The notes beneath the pieces were generated by a model, which was not told the origin of the DNA, searched no databases, and worked only from the letters and a program-made list of their open reading frames with translations. This document shows, piece by piece, positions 38,001 to 44,636 of a stretch of 64,000 nt of DNA (positions are counted from its first letter, which is position 1; each line of letters begins with the position of its first letter). This DNA comes from CALACW01 sp963627915 (GTDB lineage Bacteria > Bacillota > Clostridia > Oscillospirales > Acutalibacteraceae), in the NCBI GenBank assembly GCA_963627915.1, contig CAVGCY010000033.1:14038-78037 (forward strand), written 5' to 3'. Both the position numbers and the translations under genes were made by a program.

Positions 38001-38221
38001 CCCTTCATTGTGCGGTAACGCGGAATCATATCCTTGATAACACGCGTCAGAACATGTCCGATATGCGGTTTTCCGTTAGCCGTAGGCGGTCCGTCGTAAA
38101 ATATATACGGAGTACCTTTTTTTGCGGTTGTTTTCTCAAAAATTTCGTTGTCTTTCCAAAACTTCTCTATCTCCTTTTCACGCTGAACGAAATTCAGCTC
38201 GGCAGAGACTTTTTTGTACAT
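35078..38221 (-). CDS. ileS: Isoleucyl-tRNA synthetase, type-2-like
   Basis: 1047-residue class I synthetase charging tRNA-Ile. HIGH motif in PTANGKPHIGHVLTR (near residue 50), AGWDTHGLPVE, editing (CP1) domain, and KMSKS in GQKMSKSKGN. The segments IESEWWALKKIYEKGLIYKG and PYCPRCGTPLSSHEVAQGYK and the length resemble the type 2 (eukaryote-like) enzymes found in many anaerobes, some of which tolerate mupirocin. A longer frame upstream runs through the T-box leader; the real start is the ATG at 38221, seven bases after AAAGGAG. Confidence 0.95.
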   Translation of the reverse strand: MYKKVSAELNFVQREKEIEKFWKDNEIFEKTTAKKGTPYIFYDGPPTANGKPHIGHVLTRVIKDMIPRYRTMKGYQVPRKAGWDTHGLPVELEVEKQLGLDGKEQIEEYGLEPFIEMCKENVWKYKKMWEDFSFTVGFWADMENPYVTYHNSYIESEWWALKKIYEKGLIYKGFKIVPYCPRCGTPLSSHEVAQGYKAVKERSAVVRFKVKDEDAYFLAWTTTPWTLPSNVALCVNPDDEYAKVKACDGKVYYMAVALLDKVLAPLAEEGRSAYEILEKFKGRDLEYREYEPLYECAYEKAQEQKKKAFFIMCDSYVTMTDGTGIVHCAPAFGEDDARVGRKYDLPFVQFVDGKGNMTEETPYAGLFVKDADPEVLKDLDKEGLLFSAPKFEHDYPFCWRCDTPLIYYARESWYIQMTAVRDNLIKNNNTINWIPESIGKGRFGDWLVNVQDWAISRNRYWGTPLNIWECRGCGHRHSVGSVDELKSMSDNCPDDIELHRPYIDAVTLKCPECGGEMKRVPEVIDCWFDSGSMPFAQHHYPFENEELFKSQFPADFISEAVDQTRGWFYSLLAVSTLIFDKAPFKNVIVLGHVQDENGQKMSKSKGNAVDPFEALQTYGADAIRWYFYTNSAPWLPNRFYGKAVTEGQRKFMGTLWNTYAFFVLYANIDNFDPNNFKLEYEKLSVMDKWLLSKLNSMVGEVDSNLNDYKIPEAAKALQDFVDEMSNWYVRRGRERFWKQGMEQDKINAYMTLYTALVTVSKAAAPMIPFMTEEIYQNLVRSVDEDAPESIHLCSFPEVNNDYINKDLERDMEEVLSVVGLGRAARNGANIKNRQPLAKMFVKADKKLDELYIDIIEDELNVKSVEFVDDTSALTDYIFKPQMKTLGPKHGAKLGAIKNALASLDGSKAYAQLKADGKIVVDIGENIELTEDDLLIETKQKDGLFTLTDYGVTVALDTVLSEELINEGFVREIISKVQTMRKDADFNVTDHIALTIDGSDKLNKIVASHKADIAGDVLADSVEVGEAEGNTAEWNINGEKAVIGVKVV

Positions 38222-38498
38222 AATTACAGCTCCTTTAAAACGGCGGAACTTTAACAAAAAAAGCTTTGCCCCGTATAAGTCAGGACAAAGCAAGCTTTGT
38301 TTATACCACCGAACATACAAATATATGCGTTCCCGTAACGGGGGAATACCGGCTATGCTTAATCGAAAAAATTCTTTCGGCACGCGGCTCGGGAGTGATA
38401 CACGCATACGGTTACTCACGCCGCGCTCTCACCGTCCGCGGCTCGCTTTGCTTTTTACCGAAATGCGACTGTCTCCGTCACAGCCTTTACTATATCAA
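38222..38498 (-). promoter_or_regulatory. T-box leader controlling ileS
   Basis: 277-base leader. Reading the minus strand: an AG-rich stem I with G/C arms GCGCGGC and GCCGCG, a candidate ATC isoleucine specifier at 38397-38399, a T-box segment GTTCGGTGGTATAAAC at about 38296-38312, and a terminator whose 5' arm can pair alternatively with the T-box side. Uncharged tRNA-Ile would stabilise the antiterminator and turn on ileS. The GGTGGTA core fits; the bases after it (TAAAC) depart from the common ACCGCG. Confidence 0.85.
38255..38291 (-). terminator. T-box terminator hairpin of the ileS leader
   Basis: Minus-strand GCTTTGTCC pairs with GGGGCAAAGC across an 11-base loop, followed by seven T (38254-38260 on the complement). 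Confidence 0.85.
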
Positions 38499-38503
38499 TA
38501 GTG

Positions 38504-38532
38504 ATTCTACCACAGTAAAAAAGCGTTGTCAA
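38504..38532 (-). promoter_or_regulatory. Promoter of the T-box/ileS transcript
   Basis: Minus-strand TTGACA (38527-38532), 17-base spacer, TAGAAT (38504-38509). Confidence 0.85.
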
Positions 38533-38554
38533 GTAAACGAAGTATTATTTCTTT

Positions 38555-39664
38555 TTATTTGTTCTTTAATTTGCAGAGTTTATAAATTCCGCCGATTCCC
38601 AATACTGCCGATGCACAAATCGATGCTCTTTTCAGAACAAACGGAACGGCCGTCGAAACGGATGACGGCGAATGAGTATAAACATACTCCGTAACGGGAC
38701 GCTTAAGATTTGATGTAAACAGTTCCTTTGCACTAAGAATATGAGTCGAATACGAACCGGGATTACGTTCTTCGATATCAAAAATTCTGACTCCCCTTTT
38801 CATACCCGGACCGTATGTATTAAATCCGCACCCCTGAGTATATCCCAAATCAATTCCGCAGTAATTTACGACGAACGAATTATTATGGTCGTGTCCGAAA
38901 TAAAGTCCGAGAACGTCGCCCTTTTCTTTAAGTGCGGACAAAAATCCGTCGTCAAATTCTATCGAAGCAAAATTCTCACCCATAAACATGCCCTTTTCAT
39001 ACAGAGAATCGTTAAGTCTGTAATAATTCCTATTAAATTCTCCCGCTCCCCTGAAAGCACGTTTATCGCGTCTGTCCGATATCTTCGCCGTTTTGTAAAT
39101 TTCAATCGGCGGAATATGGCAGAACGCAAGCGAGGGCAAGGCATTTTTATTAAAATCTCTTGCTCTTCTGTATTCGTCCAGTTGTTCGACGCTTACTCCG
39201 TCATACTTGCCGGTGTCAAAAATATATACATTAAATAACGGCGTTGAGCCGTCATGCGAGTAAATCGTTTCATAAGAAAACGGTGAATATCCGCCGATTG
39301 AATTTGAATTATTAAGACAAAGACCGCCGGCTTTGTATACCATAAACTGGAAATCAGCGGAACATTTTTTTGAAATATCATGGTTTCCGAACGTGAACAA
39401 AAACCTGACGTTCCTTTTTATGAGCGGTTCAAGAACGTTTTCTACGGTAGTTTTTGTTTTATTTTGAACATCGCCCGAAACCATCGATATTCCGTATCCC
39501 TTTATCTGGTCGCCTGTAAAAACGACGAGATCGGGCTTCGCGCATTCCAACGCCCTGTCAATCAGGTTTATCGTATCGGGATTCGTCATGCATATCTCCT
39601 GAGCGTCGGCTATCTGCATTATACGAAAATGTCCGCTGTCGGAAAAAAAGAGTTTATTATCCAT
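38555..39664 (-). CDS. Calcineurin-like metallophosphoesterase
   Basis: 369-residue phosphoesterase related to the secreted one at 879-2018, with motifs QIADAQE (residue 18), VFTGDQIKG, FGNHDIS and GHDHNNS. There is no N-terminal signal; the last 30 residues (from about 338) contain a hydrophobic stretch (ASICASAVLGIGGIYKL) that might anchor it. The long upstream frame is rejected: ATG at 39664 has GGTGAT upstream and begins with the family's first beta strand. Its leader contains the inverted-repeat element at 39685-40029. Substrate unknown. Confidence 0.82.
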   Translation of the reverse strand: MDNKLFFSDSGHFRIMQIADAQEICMTNPDTINLIDRALECAKPDLVVFTGDQIKGYGISMVSGDVQNKTKTTVENVLEPLIKRNVRFLFTFGNHDISKKCSADFQFMVYKAGGLCLNNSNSIGGYSPFSYETIYSHDGSTPLFNVYIFDTGKYDGVSVEQLDEYRRARDFNKNALPSLAFCHIPPIEIYKTAKISDRRDKRAFRGAGEFNRNYYRLNDSLYEKGMFMGENFASIEFDDGFLSALKEKGDVLGLYFGHDHNNSFVVNYCGIDLGYTQGCGFNTYGPGMKRGVRIFDIEERNPGSYSTHILSAKELFTSNLKRPVTEYVYTHSPSSVSTAVPFVLKRASICASAVLGIGGIYKLCKLKNK

Positions 39665-39684
39665 TAATATCACCGCTGTTATTA

Positions 39685-40029
39685 TAGCAAAAGAGGGTCG
39701 AACTCCATAAGCCCAAAAACGCACCGTCTCACGCCTCTGGGAACTGTTTTTCCCTTGAAATACGTCAGTATTCCTGCGGGAAAGAACCGTTCCCATAGAC
39801 GCAATCCGCTGTATTTTGGGTGCGGGGCAGTTTTAAATCGGAGCAACACACTGCTTTGCTTGCAAGGAGCAGTGCGTGCGAACGATTGCAACAGCAGTTA
39901 TATCAATCATATTTTCGTTTCGGCAAGGCAAAGGAACGCAGGAAGCCTAACGGCTTTCAAGTTTCTTTAACGCAGTCGAAGCGGAAAGAGGGTGGATATA
40001 AACCTTATGGGTTCGGCTCTCTTTTGCTA
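39685..40029. repeat. 345-bp element bounded by 26-27-bp inverted repeats
   Basis: Left end TAGCAAAAGAG-GGTCGAACTCCATAAG (39685-39711) is matched by the reverse complement of 40004-40029 with two substitutions and one gap. Inside are strong hairpins: TCTGGGAACTG.../...CCGTTCCCATAGA at about 39736-39799, ACACTGCT/AGCAGTGCGT at about 39847-39876, and GAAGCC/GGCTTTC near 39942-39958. There is no supported ORF. It could be a MITE-like mobile element or a structured RNA; the TAG stop of the lipoprotein gene lies within its right end. Confidence 0.65.
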
Positions 40030-41259
40030 TTGTTTTTCACCAAGCATCAGTTTTATTACCGACGAATCTATTTTATAATATTTAACATCGGTAACGGCGT
40101 CTTCGGAGGCTTCATTTGCGGACATACCTGCCAATATACTGCCGTATTCGTCCGTAATGATTGAGCTTACGACGGTATATTCGCTGTCCTCGGGTGTGAA
40201 TGACAGATTGTAAACCTTGTCGTTGAACAGATTGAGAAGCTTATATTCGTTTGTTTCGCCGCTTGTCGCGCTGTATTTTTTCAAGTAAATAACATACGGA
40301 CAGTTTTTGGTGTTTACCGCGCCCGCGCTGCCGTCGATAAGGTAAATTTCCGCAGGGTCACGCTCTTTTTCAAAGAGCGTGATTTCGTTGTCCGAGAGCT
40401 TGTAAATCGCGGTATCGTTATCTCCGATGAACATATAACTGCCGAAAACCTTAAATTTGCCGAACGACGTCAACGAATCGGGGAATGACGCCGTTGATTG
40501 CAATATGCCGTCCGAGCCGTAGGTTCTCAGCTGCTTTTTGCCCGAAATATCGCATATTATATAGACTATGTTGTCATAAGCGCATGCGTTTACGATTTCT
40601 ACTCCGTTTTCGGTGGTAACGAATTTGACGTTTTCCTTTGTTTTCACGTTATATTTCATAACGTCGTCCGCAAAATAGATAAATTCGTCCTCGCTGAGCT
40701 TCGACATTTTAATTTCCGACGGTGAGGGATAATCTATTGTCAGAACGCTTGTGCATTCGCCGTATGAATAAGACGCGCACATGAGGACGCATTTTCCGTT
40801 ATTGCTTTCCTCGTGCTTCGGCGTGACAAATTCATACAAATCCGTATCGTTCATAATAACGCTGTCCGCGCTTATTAAGTCGGCTGTAAGCGAATCGTTA
40901 TTTAAAAATTTTGTAAGCTCTCCGTTTTTGATATCGTAACCGCCCCAGTTTACATTGTCGGGGTGCAATGATTCCTCTCCCTCGTCCGTATATTCGGAAA
41001 TAATTATATCCGCGCAGAAGCTGCCGAGCATGTTAAAATTATTTTCTACGCTTCTTACGGAATTTTTACTGTCGGTTGTAAAGTACAATTTTGCCTTGCC
41101 GAGGTTGATTTTCAGTGAATCCGAGGACATGGGCAGGCTTTTGGTTTCCGTTGACGAGGGTTCTTCCTCCGCCGTTTCGGACAATTTAACGCCGCCGCAT
41201 GACGACAAAAGAAGCGTAAAAACCAAAAATGCCGTTAATACGGACGTTAACTTTTTCAT
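40027..41259 (-). CDS. Lipoprotein of unknown function
   Basis: 410-residue predicted lipoprotein: signal peptide with lipobox LLSSCGG (Cys near residue 21), acidic linker, then a mostly beta-strand body with repeated short blocks (DNIVYIICDISGKKQLRTYG, GSYMFIGDNDTAIYKLSDNE) reminiscent of a beta-propeller. I do not recognise a family. Start ATG at 41259 after AAAGGAG; the longer frame is not used. It follows an unusual promoter with five phased TTACAA/TTACAT repeats. The stop codon falls inside the adjacent inverted repeat. Confidence 0.75.
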   Translation of the reverse strand: MKKLTSVLTAFLVFTLLLSSCGGVKLSETAEEEPSSTETKSLPMSSDSLKINLGKAKLYFTTDSKNSVRSVENNFNMLGSFCADIIISEYTDEGEESLHPDNVNWGGYDIKNGELTKFLNNDSLTADLISADSVIMNDTDLYEFVTPKHEESNNGKCVLMCASYSYGECTSVLTIDYPSPSEIKMSKLSEDEFIYFADDVMKYNVKTKENVKFVTTENGVEIVNACAYDNIVYIICDISGKKQLRTYGSDGILQSTASFPDSLTSFGKFKVFGSYMFIGDNDTAIYKLSDNEITLFEKERDPAEIYLIDGSAGAVNTKNCPYVIYLKKYSATSGETNEYKLLNLFNDKVYNLSFTPEDSEYTVVSSIITDEYGSILAGMSANEASEDAVTDVKYYKIDSSVIKLMLGEKQ

Positions 41260-41310
41260 GATGAAAATCTCCTTTTTATGCAGAAAGCGTTTAAACGCCT
41301 TTTCCATGTT

Positions 41311-41316
41311 ATTGTA
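41311..41316 (-). promoter_or_regulatory. -10 element of the lipoprotein promoter
   Basis: Minus-strand TACAAT. The hexamer 17 bases upstream (CACACT) is a poor -35, so an activator is probably needed; the repeat array starts right there. Confidence 0.55.
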
Positions 41317-41339
41317 CCATATATTTATACCGAAGTGTG

Positions 41340-41386
41340 TTACAATCGCTTACATTGAGGTTACAAATCGTTACAATTTGTTACAA
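41340..41386. promoter_or_regulatory. Five phased TTACAA-type direct repeats (activator binding array)
   Basis: TTACAA at 41340, TTACAT at 41350, and TTACAA at 41361, 41371 and 41381: intervals of 10, 11, 10 and 10 bases, i.e. one helical turn. They occupy the -35 region and upstream of the lipoprotein promoter. The layout resembles Pho boxes of PhoP/PhoB-type (OmpR family) regulators, TTAACA-like repeats with 4-5 base gaps. The regulator is inferred, not seen. Confidence 0.65.
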
Positions 41387-41423
41387 AAGACGGCGGCCTG
41401 TGCTTATCGCGTCCGGCCGCCGT
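41385..41423 (-). terminator. Terminator after the PI-PLC-like gene
   Basis: Minus-strand ACGGCGGCC pairs perfectly with GGCCGCCGT across a 16-base loop, followed by CTTTTGT, ten bases past the stop codon. Its T-tract merges with the phased repeat array. Confidence 0.7.
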
Positions 41424-41432
41424 GTTCGTTTA

Positions 41433-42563
41433 TTATTTTGTATTTAAATCTACGGTATATCCGCCGTCGAATGTCACCTGATAGTCGTATGTGCGGTCTT
41501 TATCGTTAAATACAGGATGGTCGGTTGAAATTATATTCGCGCCGCTCTTAATTGCTGTATCTCTCTGACAATCCTTTTCGTCGGTGTAGTAATTATCCGT
41601 TCTCGTCCTAACCGCAAGTTTTTTTTCATATATGATTTCCCGTGAGTATTCAAGCGCGTCGTCAGCGTCATTTATTATAAGGAAGGACGCGCAATCTCTG
41701 TCCGCGTCGTCGGCTCTGAGCATCGGGAACATCGCCTGCGTTCTTATTCCGGAATCGAGCGCGATATACTCTTCGGTAACGTCCGTTTCGTGAAGAAGAA
41801 CCATTACCTTGCCGAGCGTGTCCTCAAGCGTCAGCCAGCCGTCGTTTTCTCTCATTTCTTTAAAAGATGAATAACTTCCGAGCATGTCGGCGGGCGTAAG
41901 AAGCGTGTCTCCGAGCGTTTCTCTTATAACCTCGTCAAGCTTCTGAGCGTATTCGACGCTGAAATTTTCAAGTCCCGAGTAGAACGGAACGTCCTTTTTC
42001 GGCTCTATAATAATTGTAATGGGAAGATGGTTCGGGTTGTGATCGGACCACATTTTTATCTCCGCCAAAGCCTTTTTAAAATCGTAGCAGGTTGAGCGGA
42101 TTTCAACTCCCGGCTTATGAGATACGACAAAGCTTATCTCTCTGCCGTCGTCTTTTGTTTCCACGTCAAGTTCAATGCTTCTGATTCCGGCCTCGAACTG
42201 GTCGGTAAGATCCTCGCTTTCAAAATCGGGACGAGAACCGGCAACGATTCCGAACGTAAGATCCTCAAGTTTTTTGAAAATCTTTTTATATGCGGAACAT
42301 CCCTGACGTTCATAACTGTTATGAGTCGCCATAAACGAAACCTCGTTGAATTTCACTGCGTTGCCGATTGCCTCATCGAGGTCGAAGGCGCAGAACGAGT
42401 TTTCGTCAACCGCCGTATAATCCTTATAAAACTCTTCAAGAGCCTCCATGTGTGCATTCTGGTATTCGTAATTCTCGTTTACTTCCTTTTTCGCCTCGGT
42501 AAAAATGCCGGGAACAGCAAAAAGTATTGTAAACAGAGCCGCTAAGAATCTGATAACTTTCAT
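41433..42563 (-). CDS. Secreted calcium-dependent PI-specific phospholipase C-like protein
   Basis: 376-residue exported PLC-like phosphodiesterase. Signal peptide at residues 1-20 (MKVIRFLAALFTILFAVPGI). TIM-barrel motifs: SFMATHNSYERQG (near 76, first catalytic His), DQFEAGIRSIELDVE (acidic metal ligands near 117), VVSHKPG (second His), IIIEPKKD and STDHP near the C-terminus; these fit the Ca2+-dependent phosphoinositide-specific PLC family better than classical PI-PLC. Likely substrate is a phosphodiester-linked lipid headgroup outside the cell. Probably last of an operon with two small genes and the ceramidase-like gene. Confidence 0.85.
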   Translation of the reverse strand: MKVIRFLAALFTILFAVPGIFTEAKKEVNENYEYQNAHMEALEEFYKDYTAVDENSFCAFDLDEAIGNAVKFNEVSFMATHNSYERQGCSAYKKIFKKLEDLTFGIVAGSRPDFESEDLTDQFEAGIRSIELDVETKDDGREISFVVSHKPGVEIRSTCYDFKKALAEIKMWSDHNPNHLPITIIIEPKKDVPFYSGLENFSVEYAQKLDEVIRETLGDTLLTPADMLGSYSSFKEMRENDGWLTLEDTLGKVMVLLHETDVTEEYIALDSGIRTQAMFPMLRADDADRDCASFLIINDADDALEYSREIIYEKKLAVRTRTDNYYTDEKDCQRDTAIKSGANIISTDHPVFNDKDRTYDYQVTFDGGYTVDLNTK

Positions 42564-42574
42564 ATGTATGTCTC

Positions 42575-42763
42575 CTAAAATTCCGTATATCCGATATGAA
42601 CGCAGACGTATTTTTTGCCCTCGGCGGATACGATTTTCATTTCGGAATATCCCGGGTAGAATTTTTCGAGCATATCCATAAGCTCGTTTGCTTTTTTATT
42701 TTCAAGCGAAAAATACATCAGGGCTTCATTTTCTTTGTTTTTTGTAAAATCTGGTAATAACAT
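42575..42763 (-). CDS. Small hypothetical protein
   Basis: 62 residues, acidic-basic mixed, no signal or membrane segment (MLLPDFTKNKENEALMYF..., ending CVHIGYTEF). AAGGAT lies just before the ATG and the gene ends 12 bases before the PLC-like start, so it is probably translated. I do not recognise the family. Confidence 0.6.
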   Translation of the reverse strand: MLLPDFTKNKENEALMYFSLENKKANELMDMLEKFYPGYSEMKIVSAEGKKYVCVHIGYTEF

Positions 42764-42788
42764 ATTTTATCCTTATATAAATGAGAAC

Positions 42789-42841
42789 GGGACTGCCCCG
42801 TTCGGAAACAGAAAATATTCTGTACCGAACCCGGCAGTCCC
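42789..42841. repeat. Large perfect hairpin between two small genes
   Basis: GGGACTGCC and GGCAGTCCC form the outer stem, CGTTCGG/CCGAAC the middle and ACAGAA/TTCTGT the inner part: a 53-base hairpin with few interruptions. No T-tract follows on either strand, so it may act in mRNA processing or differential expression rather than as a classic terminator. Confidence 0.6.
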
Positions 42842-42854
42842 CGCAGTTCTTCGC

Positions 42855-42977
42855 TTATTTGGCAAGACTGTCCGCATAATCTCCGAGTTTCGAAGCGATT
42901 TCGTCCGAATCGATTATTCCGAAACGCATGAGGAGAATAAGTATATGCATAAAGAGATGTATAAGCTCAGTCCACAT
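42855..42977 (-). CDS. 40-residue small hydrophobic protein
   Basis: Short gene with a strong GGAGG seven to eight bases before its ATG, starting 21 bases after the stop of the ceramidase-like gene. The peptide MWTELIHLFMHILILLMRFG is hydrophobic and could be a membrane or amphipathic helix; the second half (IIDSDEIASKLGDYADSLAK) is acidic and helical. No family recognised. Confidence 0.6.
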   Translation of the reverse strand: MWTELIHLFMHILILLMRFGIIDSDEIASKLGDYADSLAK

Positions 42978-42998
42978 TTTTTTTGCCTCCGTTTTTAT

Positions 42999-44621
42999 TT
43001 ATTTGCATTCTGCAACAAGCTCCGAATAATAATCGGTAAGCTGAGCTGCCGCATTTTCGCCGAGAGATACAAGCTCAAGCGACTTGTTTTCGGGATAAAT
43101 AACCGACATGAAGTCGTTGCCGGGGATGATGTAGCCTATCTGGTCGTTCATGAGTCCGAATACAAGCATATGTCTGTCGCCTGTAATTTCCTGAAGAGTG
43201 GGCATCGTCCAATCCGTTCCGGTCCACGATGTTTCGCTCGTGAGGAATCCGCCGTATGCGATTTCCGCGGCAAGCTCACCGGGAACGAGAGCGACGGCAA
43301 GGTCGTTTCCTATCTCCATGTAGCCTATCTCCGAGAGAACGGAGAGCTTTCCGTTATCGTTGAGAACCTTGTTTGTTACAAGTCCCATCTTGCCGGCAAA
43401 CGTAAGAATCGGATTGTCAATGGTGAATTTAACTTCCTTATGTCTTATGTTAAGAAGAGGCGCAACCTCGTTCTCGTCGGCGTTCTGCATGAGAACATTT
43501 GCGAGCGTTTCACCGTAAACCTTGAGATCCTCCGCGCCTTCAAGTCCGTTGCACTCCTCGGGATGAACCTGTGATGTGCCCTGCTCCGCGTCGAGGATGA
43601 GAAGGAAGTTATATCCCATCTCGTTTACGGCCTGCTCCATATAGTAAGGATAGTCGCCGGTTACATCGGTTCCGCCGGCTCCGAATCCGACGCAGTGGAT
43701 GGGAGAGGTAGAGAATACGGTGCCCTTGCTGCCGTCGTCGGGAACGAAACGGAAACGGTCGAAATTGGTGTCGAGAACGTAGGGAGGTCTTTTGTCTCTT
43801 ACGTATTCGGTCATGTCAAGCTCGGTATAATAGAGCTTACCGGTTGTCATGGATTCAACGGCCGTCTTGATTGTATCGCCCGTAACCTTGTAAAGGTTCT
43901 CCATGTATTCCTTGTTCTGTCCGTTAACAGGGGACTTGCCCGAAATATTTCTGAATCCGTTGCCCAGTTCCTTGAGAAGAGGTCCGTTCATTCCGAATGT
44001 ATCTACCGCGCTGTGCTGGTGAAGGACGGAGATATTAAGACTTGTAATATTCTTTTCCTTACAGTAATCCGCAAGAGAGAGACGTATGCCTCTGACGTCC
44101 GTAAGCGACATGCCGTAGCCGTCGATGACTGCGAATACGGTGATTCCTCTCGAGCTTCCGTCGTCGAGGGCAATGGTTCTGACCTTAAGGTCGTCGGCTA
44201 CGCTTGTAACGAGCTTATCCTCAACGGCAAGAGAGCCTGCGACATAGTGATTGCCGTCCATGATATTCTGTCCTTCAAGAAGGGAGGCTTCGCCGTAGCC
44301 GAGCGACCACTGCGCGCCCTGAGCGGGTTCGCTTAAAAATTCCGAACTGCCCTGCATGAATCCATCGGACGAATAGTTATCCGAGCTTTCCCATGTTTTG
44401 GGAGAGGGAACGAAAAGGTTAATGACTTTAACAAGAAGTTTGATAATCTTGTCAACAGCATTGTAGAAGCCTTTTGTGAATTTGCTGACGTTCTTTGTGC
44501 CGTCGGATTCCGATATTACGTAATCATTTTCATACTCGACCGCAAATGCCGCGGGAGCGAGAGGAAGAATCATTGCGAAACAGAGAACGAGGGCGAGGAT
44601 TTTTCTTAGATGTTTTTTCAT
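42999..44621 (-). CDS. Secreted neutral/alkaline ceramidase-like protein
   Basis: 540 residues with a clear signal peptide (MKKHLRKILALVLCFAMILP, cut near AFA). VLHQHSAVDTFG (near 200) stands where neutral ceramidases have their HTHSGP zinc motif, and GLMNDQIGYIIPGND near 485 matches their NDxxGY block; GELAAEIAYGG is also typical. These enzymes hydrolyse N-acyl amide bonds of sphingolipids. The motif is altered, so ceramide need not be the substrate. An amphipathic segment (residues about 49-70) follows the mature N-terminus. Lies 15 bases after the dual phosphoesterase gene, probably one operon. Confidence 0.72.
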   Translation of the reverse strand: MKKHLRKILALVLCFAMILPLAPAAFAVEYENDYVISESDGTKNVSKFTKGFYNAVDKIIKLLVKVINLFVPSPKTWESSDNYSSDGFMQGSSEFLSEPAQGAQWSLGYGEASLLEGQNIMDGNHYVAGSLAVEDKLVTSVADDLKVRTIALDDGSSRGITVFAVIDGYGMSLTDVRGIRLSLADYCKEKNITSLNISVLHQHSAVDTFGMNGPLLKELGNGFRNISGKSPVNGQNKEYMENLYKVTGDTIKTAVESMTTGKLYYTELDMTEYVRDKRPPYVLDTNFDRFRFVPDDGSKGTVFSTSPIHCVGFGAGGTDVTGDYPYYMEQAVNEMGYNFLLILDAEQGTSQVHPEECNGLEGAEDLKVYGETLANVLMQNADENEVAPLLNIRHKEVKFTIDNPILTFAGKMGLVTNKVLNDNGKLSVLSEIGYMEIGNDLAVALVPGELAAEIAYGGFLTSETSWTGTDWTMPTLQEITGDRHMLVFGLMNDQIGYIIPGNDFMSVIYPENKSLELVSLGENAAAQLTDYYSELVAECK

Positions 44622-44636
44622 TTTGCCGTACTCCTT

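Noticed and set aside
38222..38419. N-terminal extension of the ileS frame by 66 codons
   Set aside because: The extension runs through the T-box leader and terminator; the ATG at 38221 has a proper ribosome binding site and starts at the family's normal N-terminus.
39665..39796. 44-codon upstream extension of the phosphoesterase gene and other short frames inside 39685-40029
   Set aside because: They lie in the inverted-repeat/hairpin region, lack ribosome binding sites and show no protein-like composition.
39680..40030. tmRNA, 6S RNA or RNase P RNA
   Set aside because: The element is structured but I find no tRNA-like ends, no tag-peptide frame and no RNase P core sequences.
42789..42841. 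Intrinsic terminator
   Set aside because: Very stable hairpin, but no T-tract follows on either strand; listed as a repeat instead.
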